A stretch of 10,155 nucleotides of DNA, taken from assembly GCA_004553095.1 (NCBI GenBank), contig SFMJ01000051.1, positions 1 through 10,155 of the forward strand, written 5' to 3'. A program made the position numbers and the translations under genes. The notes under the pieces were generated by a model. That model saw only the letters and a list, made by a program, of their open reading frames with translations, was not told the DNA's origin and ran no database searches. This document shows, piece after piece, positions 1 through 7,798 of the stretch. The stretch's first letter is position 1. Every line of letters starts with the position of its first letter. The DNA comes from Bacteroidales bacterium (lineage in GTDB: Bacteria > Bacteroidota > Bacteroidia > Bacteroidales > Muribaculaceae).

Positions 1-127
1 TTTCGAAACTCACATCGGTTACAATGCACGCATTGCGCCCGCTGTGACTTTCAAAATCTGCTCAAAAATATCCGCCTCTACGGCCCCAAAAATTTAAGGA
101 ACGCGCTCTTAACATCAATTACCCATT
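1..127. other. Left-edge stretch before sulP, possibly the tail of an upstream gene
   Basis: No complete gene fits here. On the + strand two frames are open from the window edge. One (starting at base 2) ends at the TAA at 95-97 after 31 codons; its peptide begins FETHIGYNARIAPAVTF. The other (starting at base 1) stays open to the TAA at 154-156, inside sulP, and contains a CxxCxxC triplet. I recognise neither peptide, and 30-50 open codons in GC-rich DNA is weak evidence. The first is slightly more plausible, because its stop falls just before the sulP start. No TAnnTTTG promoter box is visible before sulP, so sulP may be transcribed from further upstream. Confidence 0.25.
91..112. repeat. 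Short near-palindromic repeat element, copy 1 (before sulP)
   Basis: The 19 nt AATTTAAGGAACGCGCTCT at 91-109 recur exactly at 1878-1896, on the other side of sulP. The wider unit here, TTAAGGAACGCGCTCTTAA (94-112), is an imperfect palindrome with TTAAG and CTTAA ends. It lies 16 nt before the sulP ATG. It may be a protein-binding site, a small RNA hairpin or a dispersed intergenic repeat; the sequence does not decide between these. Confidence 0.6.
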
Positions 128-1837
128 ATGAATCTATCTCGCAAGTTGGAGTTTAAGCCTAAGTTCATCTCGGAACTCAAGGATTACAATCTTAAGAAGT
201 TTAAGGAGGATCTTATAGCCGGTATAGTGGTCGGCATCGTTGCCCTCCCTCTCGCCATCGCCTTCGGTATCGCCAGCGGCGTCACCCCCACAGTGGGTCT
301 AATCACGGCCATCATCGGCGGTTTCCTGGTCTCTGCTCTCGGCGGTAATAGCGTACAGATCGGTGGTCCCACCGGCGCCTTCATCGTCATCATCTACAAC
401 ATCATCAGCAACTACGGCCTCACCGGCCTCGCCATCGCCACTTTCATGGCTGGTGTCATTCTCGTGCTCCTCGGTCTCTTCAAACTCGGCACGATAATCA
501 AGTTCATCCCATATCCCATCGTTGTCGGCTTCACCAGCGGTATCGCCCTGACCATCTTCTCCACACAGATCGTCGACCTCTTCGGCTTGCAGATCGATAA
601 TGTCCCCTCCGATTTCATCGGCAAGTGGGTGGCTTATTTCTCCAACTTCGACACCATGTCTTTCTTCACACTCCTCGTCGGTCTCATCACCATACTGATC
701 ATCGCCATCACCCCGCGTGTCAATAAGAAATTGCCCGGTGCGCTGATCGCCATCATCATCATGACCCTGGCGGTCTATCTCCTCAAACACTTCTGCGGCA
801 TCTCAGGCATCGAAACCATCGGCGACCGCTTCGGTACCCTCTCCCACGACATCCCTCGCCCCCACGAGATCGGTGTCAATATGAACTCAATCAATCTCCT
901 CCTCCCCTCAGCATTCACCATCGCCATCCTCGGCGCTATCGAATCCCTCCTCTCAGCCACCGTCGCCGATGGTGCAACCGGTAATAAGACCCGCAGCAAC
1001 ACCGAACTCATCGGCCAAGGTATCGCAAATATCGTCGTGCCTTTCTTCGGCGGTATACCCGTTACCGGTGCAATCGCCCGCACCATGACAAATATCACCA
1101 ACGGAGGCCGTACTCCCGTGGCAGGTGTCATCCACGCCATCGTGCTCCTCCTCATTTTCCTATTCTTGATGCCTCTCATCAATTACGTCCCTATGGCTTG
1201 CCTCGCCGGAGTTCTCGTTGTCGTGGCTTATAACATGAGCGGCTGGCGTACCGTCAGAGGTATCCTCAAAAATCCAAAGTCGGATATCGCTGTCCTCGCC
1301 ACTACTTTCCTCCTCACCGTAATCTTCGACCTCACCATCGCCATCGAGATCGGTATGCTCCTCGCTGCCCTCCTATTCATCCGCCGTGTCACCGAGAATA
1401 CATCTATCCATGTATTCAGCAACCAAATCGATGTCGCCGACGGTACGGAAGTCCTCCATAAGGAGATCCTTAACGTGGCCGACGGCGTAGAAATCTATGA
1501 AATCAACGGGCCGTTCTTCTTCGGCGTCGCCAATAAGTTCGACGAGATGATGCTCAATATGGGCGACAAACCTGCGGTCCGTATCCTACGTATGCGCCAC
1601 GTCCCATTCATCGACTCCACCGGCATCCACAACCTCGAGACCCTCATACAGTCTTCCAAACGTGAAGGTATACATGTAGTCCTCTCAGGTGTCATACCTT
1701 CCGTCAGAGAAGTCCTCGAACATGCAAATATCCCCGACCTCATCGGCGCCGACCATATCTGCGACCATATCTCCAAGGCTGTTACGCTCGCCAACTCCCT
1801 GGTCAAAGACCAAAATCTCCACCAGATCAGTTGGTAA
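128..1837 (+). CDS. SulP-family anion transporter with C-terminal STAS domain
   Basis: A 569-residue inner-membrane secondary transporter of the SLC26/SulP family. The N-terminal soluble stretch (about residues 1-28) leads into a dense series of hydrophobic segments from about 29 to 418. It includes the family-like QIGGPTGAF stretch at 77-85, GAIESLLSA at 269-277 and GNKTRSNTELIGQG at 285-298. A cytoplasmic STAS domain covers about 446-555, with the typical IDSTG loop at 495-499. The length is normal for bacterial members. The ATG at 128 is chosen because it precedes a normal charged SulP N-terminus; there is no clear Shine-Dalgarno sequence, as usual in Bacteroidota. Family members carry sulfate, bicarbonate, dicarboxylates or other anions, and substrate cannot be read from sequence here. 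No sulfate-assimilation or carbonic anhydrase gene is adjacent. It probably forms its own unit, since 230 nt and a good promoter separate it from gcvT. Confidence 0.93.
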   Translation: MNLSRKLEFKPKFISELKDYNLKKFKEDLIAGIVVGIVALPLAIAFGIASGVTPTVGLITAIIGGFLVSALGGNSVQIGGPTGAFIVIIYNIISNYGLTGLAIATFMAGVILVLLGLFKLGTIIKFIPYPIVVGFTSGIALTIFSTQIVDLFGLQIDNVPSDFIGKWVAYFSNFDTMSFFTLLVGLITILIIAITPRVNKKLPGALIAIIIMTLAVYLLKHFCGISGIETIGDRFGTLSHDIPRPHEIGVNMNSINLLLPSAFTIAILGAIESLLSATVADGATGNKTRSNTELIGQGIANIVVPFFGGIPVTGAIARTMTNITNGGRTPVAGVIHAIVLLLIFLFLMPLINYVPMACLAGVLVVVAYNMSGWRTVRGILKNPKSDIAVLATTFLLTVIFDLTIAIEIGMLLAALLFIRRVTENTSIHVFSNQIDVADGTEVLHKEILNVADGVEIYEINGPFFFGVANKFDEMMLNMGDKPAVRILRMRHVPFIDSTGIHNLETLIQSSKREGIHVVLSGVIPSVREVLEHANIPDLIGADHICDHISKAVTLANSLVKDQNLHQISW

Positions 1838-1877
1838 CAATCCTATCGATTTTTTTTCGGCTCCGTTTATAACATCG

Positions 1878-1912
1878 AATTTAAGGAACGCGCTCTAAGG
1901 AACGCGTTCTTA
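1878..1912. repeat. Short near-palindromic repeat element, copies 2 and 3 in tandem (after sulP)
   Basis: Copy 2 (1878-1896) matches 91-109 exactly over 19 nt. It is followed at once by copy 3, AAGGAACGCGTTCTTA (1897-1912), which differs from the corresponding 96-111 sequence by one base. Copy 3 contains the perfect 10-bp palindrome GAACGCGTTC. Together they can fold with GAACGCG (1886-1892) pairing to CGCGTTC (1903-1909) around a 10-nt loop, and outer TAA/TTA pairs beyond a bulged G. No T-run follows, so this is not a standard terminator. The role is unknown. Confidence 0.65.
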
Positions 1913-1972
1913 TGCTATCCAACATTTTTTTACCCTGTTAAAAATATTTTTTGAAAAAAATTTGGATAGCAT
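1912..1972. repeat. Long AT-rich inverted repeat overlapping the gcvT promoter
   Basis: ATGCTATCCAA (1912-1922) is perfectly inverted as TTGGATAGCAT (1962-1972). Inside it ATTTTTTT (1924-1931) pairs with AAAAAAAT (1954-1961). This gives a 19-bp stem with a single bulged C at 1923 and a 22-nt loop (1932-1953). The right arm contains the TTTG -33 box of the gcvT promoter. It could be the end of the sulP transcript, a regulator-binding dyad or a cruciform-forming site. The lack of a T-run after the right arm argues against a simple + strand terminator. Confidence 0.75.
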
Positions 1973-1992
1973 TATTCCTTGTTGTAACTTTG
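1961..1992 (+). promoter_or_regulatory. Bacteroides-type promoter for the gcv operon
   Basis: TTTG at 1961-1964 and TAACTTTG at 1985-1992 are separated by 20 nt. They match the known primary sigma factor consensus of Bacteroidota (TTTG about -33, TAnnTTTG about -7). Transcription would start near 1997-2002, giving a leader of about 70 nt before gcvT. The leader has a pyrimidine-rich run (TCTTCTCTCTCTC, about 2004-2016) and no recognisable riboswitch fold; it is too short for a tandem glycine riboswitch. Confidence 0.75.
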
Positions 1993-2067
1993 AAAAAAAT
2001 CATATCTTCTCTCTCTCAGAACTCATTTTTGTGATTAATTAAAACCTATTTCTAATATATTGAAAGC

Positions 2068-3162
2068 ATGGAAGAAGTGATCAAGACCACGTGCCTACAC
2101 GACCGTCACGTTGATCTCGGCGCATTAATGTCGCCATTCGCGGGCTATGATATGCCCATTCAGTACAAAGGTATCACCGAAGAGCATAACGCTGTTCGCC
2201 ATAACGTCGGTGTCTTCGACGTTAGCCACATGGGCGAAGTCCGCGTTAAAGGCGCTGATGCCGAAAAGTTCGTCAATCATATCTTCGTCAATGACGTCAC
2301 CGGTGCCCCCGATGGCCAGATTTTCTATGGCATGATGTGCTATGAAAATGGCGGTACTGTCGACGACCTCCTCGTCTATAAGGTCAATGATAATGAGTTC
2401 TTCCTCGTTATCAATGCCTCCAATATCGACAAGGATGTCGCTTGGATCATGCAGAACACCACCGGCTTCGACGTGGAAGTCACCGACGAAAGCCTCTATT
2501 ATGGCGAACTCGCTATCCAAGGCCCCAACGCCGAGGATACTATCGCCCGCATCTTCGACCTCCCCGTTAAGGAGATCGCATTCTATAACTTCAAGACTCT
2601 CCATGTCGAGGGCGAGGATATCATCGTCAGCCGCACCGGATACACCGGCGAGGATGGCTTCGAGATCTATGCCAGCCATGAGTTCACTATCCGTGCTTGG
2701 GATAAACTGATGGATGCCGGCGTTCAGCCCTGTGGCCTCGGTTGCCGCGATACTCTCCGCTTCGAGGTGGGCCTACCCCTCTATGGCGATGAACTTTCCG
2801 AAACTATCTCTCCCATCGAGGCAAGCCTCAGCATGTTCGTTAAACTCGACAAACCCGAGTTCATCGGCAAGGATGCCCTCGCTGCTCAGAAGGCTAACGG
2901 CGTGACTCGCCGCATCGTTGGCCTCCAACTCGAAGGAAACGCTATCCCTCGACATGGCTATCCTGTCGAAGTCAATGGCCAGCAAGTCGGCGAAATCACT
3001 ACCGGTTATCGCTCCATCTCTACAGGCCTCAGCGTCGCTATGGCTATGATTAATAAGCCTTACGATAAACTCGGCACTGAAGTTGAAGTCCGTATCCGTA
3101 AGAAAACTTTCCCCGCCAAGGTGGTTAAGAAACGTTTCTACGACAAAAACTACAAAAAGTAA
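2068..3162 (+). CDS. gcvT: Glycine cleavage system T-protein (aminomethyltransferase)
   Basis: A 364-residue cytoplasmic enzyme that takes the aminomethyl group from the lipoyl arm of H-protein. It releases ammonia and transfers the one-carbon unit to tetrahydrofolate, making 5,10-methylene-THF. Visible family landmarks are MSPFAGYDMPIQY (21-33), FDVSHMGE (50-57), GGTVDDLLVY (95-104, including the aspartate needed for catalysis) and RTGYTGEDGFEI (189-200, folate-binding region). The C-terminal barrel includes the GYPV and GEITTGYRS motifs. The length is standard (about 360-370). The ATG at 2068 places the conserved FAGYDMP motif at the usual distance from the N-terminus. First gene of the operon, about 70 nt after the likely transcription start; gcvH follows after 42 nt. 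Confidence 0.97.
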   Translation: MEEVIKTTCLHDRHVDLGALMSPFAGYDMPIQYKGITEEHNAVRHNVGVFDVSHMGEVRVKGADAEKFVNHIFVNDVTGAPDGQIFYGMMCYENGGTVDDLLVYKVNDNEFFLVINASNIDKDVAWIMQNTTGFDVEVTDESLYYGELAIQGPNAEDTIARIFDLPVKEIAFYNFKTLHVEGEDIIVSRTGYTGEDGFEIYASHEFTIRAWDKLMDAGVQPCGLGCRDTLRFEVGLPLYGDELSETISPIEASLSMFVKLDKPEFIGKDALAAQKANGVTRRIVGLQLEGNAIPRHGYPVEVNGQQVGEITTGYRSISTGLSVAMAMINKPYDKLGTEVEVRIRKKTFPAKVVKKRFYDKNYKK

Positions 3163-3204
3163 TCATTCTAAAGTCTATTCACAAAACATCTAATCTAATA
3201 CATT

Positions 3205-3588
3205 ATGGCAATTTTTAAAGATGATGTCCGCTATGCGGAATCTCACGAGTGGGTGAAACTCGAAGGCGATGTAGCCACTATCGGTATCTCTGATTATGCT
3301 CAGCACGCCCTTGGCGATATCGTATATGTCGATATGCCTGAAGTTGGCGACGAAATGGCTGCCGGCGATGTCTTCGGCGCTGTCGAATCTGTTAAGGCCG
3401 CTTCCGACCTTATCTGCCCCGTCTCCGGTGAAGTCGTTGAAATCAACGAGGCCCTCGAAGATGCCCCCGAAAGCATCAACGCTGACGCTTTCGCCAACTG
3501 GATTATCAAAGTTAAAGTTTCTGACCCCGCTGAAGTTGACGCCCTCCTCGACGTCGCTGCTTATACTCAACTTTGCGAAAATGAGTAA
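3205..3588 (+). CDS. gcvH: Glycine cleavage system H-protein (lipoyl carrier)
   Basis: A 127-residue lipoyl carrier that shuttles the aminomethyl intermediate between the P-, T- and L-proteins. The lipoylation site is Lys64 in GAVESVKAASDL (58-69), the canonical H-protein context. The N-terminal Y.ESHEWV (10-16) and GISDYAQHALGDIVYVD (27-43) segments are also family hallmarks. The length is typical (about 125-130). The stop codon overlaps the start of gcvPA by 8 nt (ATGAGTAA), which suggests translational coupling of carrier and decarboxylase. Lipoylation must come from lipoate enzymes encoded elsewhere; none is in the window. Confidence 0.98.
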   Translation: MAIFKDDVRYAESHEWVKLEGDVATIGISDYAQHALGDIVYVDMPEVGDEMAAGDVFGAVESVKAASDLICPVSGEVVEINEALEDAPESINADAFANWIIKVKVSDPAEVDALLDVAAYTQLCENE

Positions 3589-4903
3589 TCGCTTTATCCC
3601 CCATACCCCGGAGGATATCAAACACATGCTCGACAGAATTGGTGTCAATTCTGTCGAGGATCTATATGCTGATGTCCCCGCTGATGTCATCTTCAAGAAT
3701 GACTATGAGTTGCCCCTCGGCCTCTCTGAAATCGAACTCCGCCAGTGGTTCAAAGACCTCGGCGCGAAGAACCGTAACCTCGTCGTGTTCGGCGGCCAGG
3801 GCGCTTACGACCATTATGCCCCATCCGTTATCCCTCACCTCCTCGAACGCTCCGAGTTCTATACCGCTTATACTCCCTATCAGCCCGAAATCTCCCAGGG
3901 CACTCTCCAGTATATCTTCGAGTATCAGTCGATGATCTCCGAACTCACCGGCTTGGAGGCTACCAACGCTTCGATGTATGATGGCGCTACTGCCACTGCC
4001 GAGGCTGCCTTCATGATGGTGGCTTCTGCTCGCAAACGTAATTGCGTCCTCATCTCGCAGACCATCGCTCCACGTGTGCTCAGCGTCGTCGAAACTTATA
4101 CCCGTTTCCATGGCGTCGAACTCCGTGTTGTCCCCGAGGCTGACGGTGTTACCGATCTTAACGCCCTCCGCGAGATGATCGCTTCGCCCGACGTGGCTGG
4201 AGTTATCCTCCCTCAGCCTAATAAGTATGGTATCATCGAGGATTTCACCGGCATCGCCGAACTCGTTCACCGGAACAAGGCGCTCCTCGCCATCAATGCC
4301 GACCCCTCCACCCTCGCCGTGCTCCGCTCTCCCGCTGAGTGGGGTGCCGATATCGCTTGCGGCGACGGCCAGTCGCTCGGTATGCCTCTCCAGTTCGGTG
4401 GCCCTTACCTCGGTTTTATGTCTTGCACCAAGGCGCAACTCCGCAAGATGCCCGGTCGTGTCGTCGGTGCTACCACCGATGCCGCAGGCCATCGCTGCTT
4501 CGTCCTGACTCTCCAGGCGCGTGAACAGCATATCCGCCGCGAGAAGGCTACCAGCAATATCTGCTCCAACCAGAGCCTGATGGCGCTTTACGCAACTATT
4601 TATCTCGCTCTCATGGGAAAGAAAGGCCTCGTTGAGGTCAACCGCCTCTCTGCCGACGGCGCGCTTTATCTCTATCGCCGCCTCGTAGAGACAGGTAAGT
4701 TTACCCCCGCTTTCGATAAGCCTTTCCTTAAGGAGTTCACGCTCGCTACTTCTCTCGATATCGATAAGGTGAACAAGAAACTCGCCGACCATGGAATCAT
4801 GGGTGGTATAAACCTCGGTAATGGCCTCGTGGCTTTCGCTGTGACTGAAAAACGTACCAAAGAGGAGATCGATCGCCTCGTTAACTTAATGATGGAGGAC
4901 TGA
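3581..4903 (+). CDS. gcvPA: Glycine dehydrogenase (decarboxylating) subunit 1
   Basis: A 440-residue N-terminal half of the glycine decarboxylase P-protein. With GcvPB it forms the PLP enzyme that decarboxylates glycine and loads the aminomethyl group on H-protein lipoate. Landmarks include FIPHTPEDIKHML (5-17), the strongly conserved YTPYQPEISQGTLQ (97-110), TNASMYDGATA (128-138) and the later glycine-rich GMPLQFGGPYLGFM region. The PLP lysine is not in this half, as expected. The open frame extends further upstream inside gcvH, but the ATG at 3581 is the right start. It gives the standard subunit-1 N-terminus and overlaps the gcvH stop. gcvPB begins 4 nt after the TGA. The length fits the family (about 440-450). 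Confidence 0.96.
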   Translation: MSNRFIPHTPEDIKHMLDRIGVNSVEDLYADVPADVIFKNDYELPLGLSEIELRQWFKDLGAKNRNLVVFGGQGAYDHYAPSVIPHLLERSEFYTAYTPYQPEISQGTLQYIFEYQSMISELTGLEATNASMYDGATATAEAAFMMVASARKRNCVLISQTIAPRVLSVVETYTRFHGVELRVVPEADGVTDLNALREMIASPDVAGVILPQPNKYGIIEDFTGIAELVHRNKALLAINADPSTLAVLRSPAEWGADIACGDGQSLGMPLQFGGPYLGFMSCTKAQLRKMPGRVVGATTDAAGHRCFVLTLQAREQHIRREKATSNICSNQSLMALYATIYLALMGKKGLVEVNRLSADGALYLYRRLVETGKFTPAFDKPFLKEFTLATSLDIDKVNKKLADHGIMGGINLGNGLVAFAVTEKRTKEEIDRLVNLMMED

Positions 4904-4907
4904 TAAG

Positions 4908-6368
4908 ATGAAGAAGTATGATAAACTGATTTTTGAGATCTCTAACCCCGGTCGTGTCGGTTTCCAGCTCCCCGCCAACCAATTCGATACCGATGGTCTC
5001 GCTTCTATCCCCGCTAATCTCCGCCGCGTAGAGGAACCTCTCCTCCCCGAGGTCAGCGAGGTGGATGTCGTAAGACATTATACCAATCTCTCTAACAAAA
5101 ACTTCGGCGTCGACACCGGGTTCTACCCCCTCGGTAGTTGCACCATGAAGTATAACCCCAAAATCAATGAGGAGATCGCCGCAATGCCGGAGTTCGCTGC
5201 TATTCACCCACTGCAGCACCCCGACACAATACAGGGCGCTCTCGAACTCTATTATAACCTCCAGAAGGCTCTCGCCAATATCGCCGGCCTCGCTGAGTTT
5301 ACGCTCAATCCTTACGCCGGTGCTCATGGCGAGCTCACCGGACTGATGGTGATGCGCCAGTATCACATCTCCCGTGGCGACACCAAGCGTACTCGCGTCA
5401 TCGTCCCCAACACCGCTCACGGCACTAACCCCGCTTCTGCTATGGTCGCAGGCCTCGATGTCGTCGAGGTCAAGTCTAAACCTGATGGCACTGTCGATGT
5501 CGAGGACCTCAAACCTCTGCTCGATGACACCATCGCTGGTATCATGATGACCAACCCCAACACCGTCGGTATGTTCGAAACCGAGATCCTCGAGATCGCC
5601 GACCTCGTGCATAAAGCCGGTGGTCTCCTCTATTATGATGGTGCCAACCTCAACCCCCTCCTCGGCAAGGTGCGCCCCGGTGATATGGGATTCGATATCA
5701 TGCATATCAATCTCCATAAGACCTTCTCGACACCTCACGGTGGCGGTGGCCCCGGTTCCGGACCTATCGGTGTGGCTCCCAATTTGGTGCAGTTCCTCCC
5801 CAATCCTCGTGTCCGCAAGGCTGATGATGGTTCGTTCTATGTCGACTCTGACGAGCATAGCCTCGGATCGATCTCCACTTTCTTCGGCAATTTCGGCGTG
5901 ATGATGAGAGCTTACGCTTATATCCTCTCGCTCGGACGCGATAATATCCGAAATGTAGGCCCCATGGCTACCCTTAATGCCAACTATATTAAGGAGTCGC
6001 TCAAGGATCTCTATAAGCTCCCCATCGCCGGCGTCTGCAAGCATGAGTTCGTGTTCGACGGCCTCGCCGATAAGTCGACCGGTGTCACTACTCTCAACAT
6101 CGCCAAGCGTCTCCTCGATTTCGGTTTCCACGCTCCGACCATCTATTTCCCGCTCTTATTCCACGAGTCGATGATGATCGAACCTACCGAAACTGAAAGC
6201 CTTGAAACTCTCGATGAGTTCATCGACGTGATGAGACGTGTCGCTAAGGAGGCTGCCGAGAATCCTGATCTCGTTAAGTCTGCTCCGGTCACTACCGAGA
6301 TCTCTCACCCCGATGAGACTTCGGCTGCCAAGAATCCTATCCTCCGTTATCGCGATATCATCAAGTAG
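4908..6368 (+). CDS. gcvPB: Glycine dehydrogenase (decarboxylating) subunit 2, PLP-binding
   Basis: A 486-residue C-terminal half of the split P-protein, carrying the PLP site. The Schiff-base lysine is Lys271 in INLHKTFSTPHGGGGPGSGP (267-286), the hallmark of this family. Other conserved blocks are GFYPLGSCTMKYNPK (71-85), NPYAGAHGELTGL (134-146), PNTAHGTNPASA (167-178) and YYDGANLNP (242-250). GcvPA plus GcvPB total 926 residues, close to the roughly 950 of single-chain P-proteins. This matches a two-chain enzyme with no loss of domains. It lies 4 nt after gcvPA and 2 nt before lpd, so transcription and probably translation are linked. Confidence 0.97.
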   Translation: MKKYDKLIFEISNPGRVGFQLPANQFDTDGLASIPANLRRVEEPLLPEVSEVDVVRHYTNLSNKNFGVDTGFYPLGSCTMKYNPKINEEIAAMPEFAAIHPLQHPDTIQGALELYYNLQKALANIAGLAEFTLNPYAGAHGELTGLMVMRQYHISRGDTKRTRVIVPNTAHGTNPASAMVAGLDVVEVKSKPDGTVDVEDLKPLLDDTIAGIMMTNPNTVGMFETEILEIADLVHKAGGLLYYDGANLNPLLGKVRPGDMGFDIMHINLHKTFSTPHGGGGPGSGPIGVAPNLVQFLPNPRVRKADDGSFYVDSDEHSLGSISTFFGNFGVMMRAYAYILSLGRDNIRNVGPMATLNANYIKESLKDLYKLPIAGVCKHEFVFDGLADKSTGVTTLNIAKRLLDFGFHAPTIYFPLLFHESMMIEPTETESLETLDEFIDVMRRVAKEAAENPDLVKSAPVTTEISHPDETSAAKNPILRYRDIIK

Positions 6369-6370
6369 TT

Positions 6371-7729
6371 ATGGCTCAGTTTGATATTATCGTCATTGGC
6401 GCCGGCCCCGGCGGATACGAAACTGCTCTTCTTGCCGCCGAACGCGGCAAGAAGGTACTCCTCGTCAATGGCGGCCGCCTCGGCGGTACTTGCCTCAATG
6501 CCGGCTGTATCCCCACCAAGTGTATGGTTCGCGATGCTGCCATCGTCTCTTTGATGAAGGATCCCGAGGAGTTTGGCGTCGCCAATGTCTCTTTCGATGT
6601 CGATTTCAGCCGAGTCGTGGAGCGCCGAAATAAGGTCGTCTCTTCTCTCCGTGAGGGTATTGATGCCCTCCTCAAGAGAGCCAAAGTCACCGTCGTCGAG
6701 GGTTTCGCATCTTTCGTCGATGCCTCTTCTATCCGCGTTAATGAGGAGGTGTATACTGCCTCGGATATAATTATCGCCACCGGCTCGGAGTCGAAGTCGA
6801 TCCCCGTGCCCGGCGCTGACGAGAAGTGGGTGCTCGATTCCACCGATATCCTCGCCATCGATTATATCCCCAAGAGCCTCACCATCGTCGGTGGTGGCGT
6901 CATCGGTCTGGAGTTCGCTTCGGTTTTCAATGCCTTCGGTTCTGATGTCACCGTCGTGGAGTTCCTCAAGAATATCGCTCCGACTTTCGATTCCGATATA
7001 TCCAAGCGCCTCAAACAGTCTCTCTCCAAACGTGGAGTCAAAGTGCTCACAGGCGCTGCCGTGAAACGTATCGAGAAGAATGAGGAGGGGCAGATCGTTA
7101 CCTGGTTCGACCTCAAGGGCAAGGAGGATTCCGTTATCTCTTCCGATATCTTGATGGCTGTCGGCCGTCGCCCCAATGTCGATGGACTCAACCTCGAGGC
7201 TGCCGGCGTGGAGTTCTCTCCCCGTGGCATTCCCGTAGATGATATGATGCGCACCAATGTGCCACATATCTATGCCATCGGCGATGTCAACGCCCGTATG
7301 ATGCTCGCCCATGTCGCCTCTTATCAAGGTAAGCGTGCCCTCAACGCCATAGATGGCGTTAGCGATGATATTCGCTTCGATGTCATCCCCGCGGCTCTCT
7401 TCACCGACCCGGAGTGTGGTATGGTCGGCCTCACCGAGGATGCCGCAAAGGAGAAGGGTATCAATATCAAGGTGGGTAAGAGCTTCTATCGCGCTAATGG
7501 CAAGGCTCTTGCCGGCGGCGAGTCTGATGGCATCTGCAAACTCATCTTCGAGGCTGAATCCGATCGCCTTGTCGGTGCTCATATCATGGGCGCTGAAGCT
7601 GCTATCCTCGCTCAGCAGTGCGCCGATTTTATTACCCTCGGAGCTACTCGACAAGCCATCTCCGATACCATCTTCGGTCACCCCACTCTCTCTGAAGTGG
7701 TGCTCGCTGCAGTCAACTCCGTTCACTAA
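6371..7729 (+). CDS. lpd: Dihydrolipoyl dehydrogenase (glycine cleavage L-protein)
   Basis: A 452-residue FAD-dependent pyridine nucleotide-disulfide oxidoreductase that reoxidises the dihydrolipoyl arm of H-protein and passes electrons to NAD+. The N-terminal FAD Rossmann motif is GAGPGG (10-15). The redox disulfide is Cys41/Cys46 in GGTCLNAGCIPTK (38-50). The NAD-binding motif is GGGVIG (174-179), and the second FAD contact is AIGDVN in the centre. The dimer-interface catalytic pair is His437/Glu442 in HPTLSE. All key residues are present and the length is typical. Its position 2 nt after gcvPB and before the terminator marks it as the operon's own L-protein. It could also serve 2-oxoacid dehydrogenases encoded elsewhere. 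Confidence 0.97.
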   Translation: MAQFDIIVIGAGPGGYETALLAAERGKKVLLVNGGRLGGTCLNAGCIPTKCMVRDAAIVSLMKDPEEFGVANVSFDVDFSRVVERRNKVVSSLREGIDALLKRAKVTVVEGFASFVDASSIRVNEEVYTASDIIIATGSESKSIPVPGADEKWVLDSTDILAIDYIPKSLTIVGGGVIGLEFASVFNAFGSDVTVVEFLKNIAPTFDSDISKRLKQSLSKRGVKVLTGAAVKRIEKNEEGQIVTWFDLKGKEDSVISSDILMAVGRRPNVDGLNLEAAGVEFSPRGIPVDDMMRTNVPHIYAIGDVNARMMLAHVASYQGKRALNAIDGVSDDIRFDVIPAALFTDPECGMVGLTEDAAKEKGINIKVGKSFYRANGKALAGGESDGICKLIFEAESDRLVGAHIMGAEAAILAQQCADFITLGATRQAISDTIFGHPTLSEVVLAAVNSVH

Positions 7730-7798
7730 TAGTCTCACCTCTATCACACTATTAGACACTGAACGATAACATGAACTGATAGATCCAATAATATGAGA

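Noticed and set aside
1821..1857. Possible intrinsic terminator for sulP ending in eight T (1850-1857)
   Set aside because: The only preceding stem is ACCA/TGGT (4 bp, 1821-1835), which is weak, partly inside the coding region and 14 nt away from the T-run.
1993..2067. Glycine riboswitch in the gcvT leader
   Set aside because: The leader after the predicted start site is only about 70 nt, is AT- and pyrimidine-rich, and shows no paired helices of the known glycine aptamer.
3296..3580. Upstream extension of gcvPA by 95 codons in the open frame across gcvH
   Set aside because: The extension overlaps gcvH in another frame and looks like low-complexity shadow sequence. The family N-terminus begins at the ATG at 3581.
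3662..7759. Very long antisense open frames (376, 416 and 470 codons) opposite gcvPA, gcvPB and lpd, and shorter ones opposite sulP and gcvT
   Set aside because: They mirror genes with clear conserved motifs. They arise because the coding strand avoids the codons that would read as antisense stops and favours codons ending in C. Their translations are rich in Asp, Glu, Ile and Gly without any recognisable family pattern.
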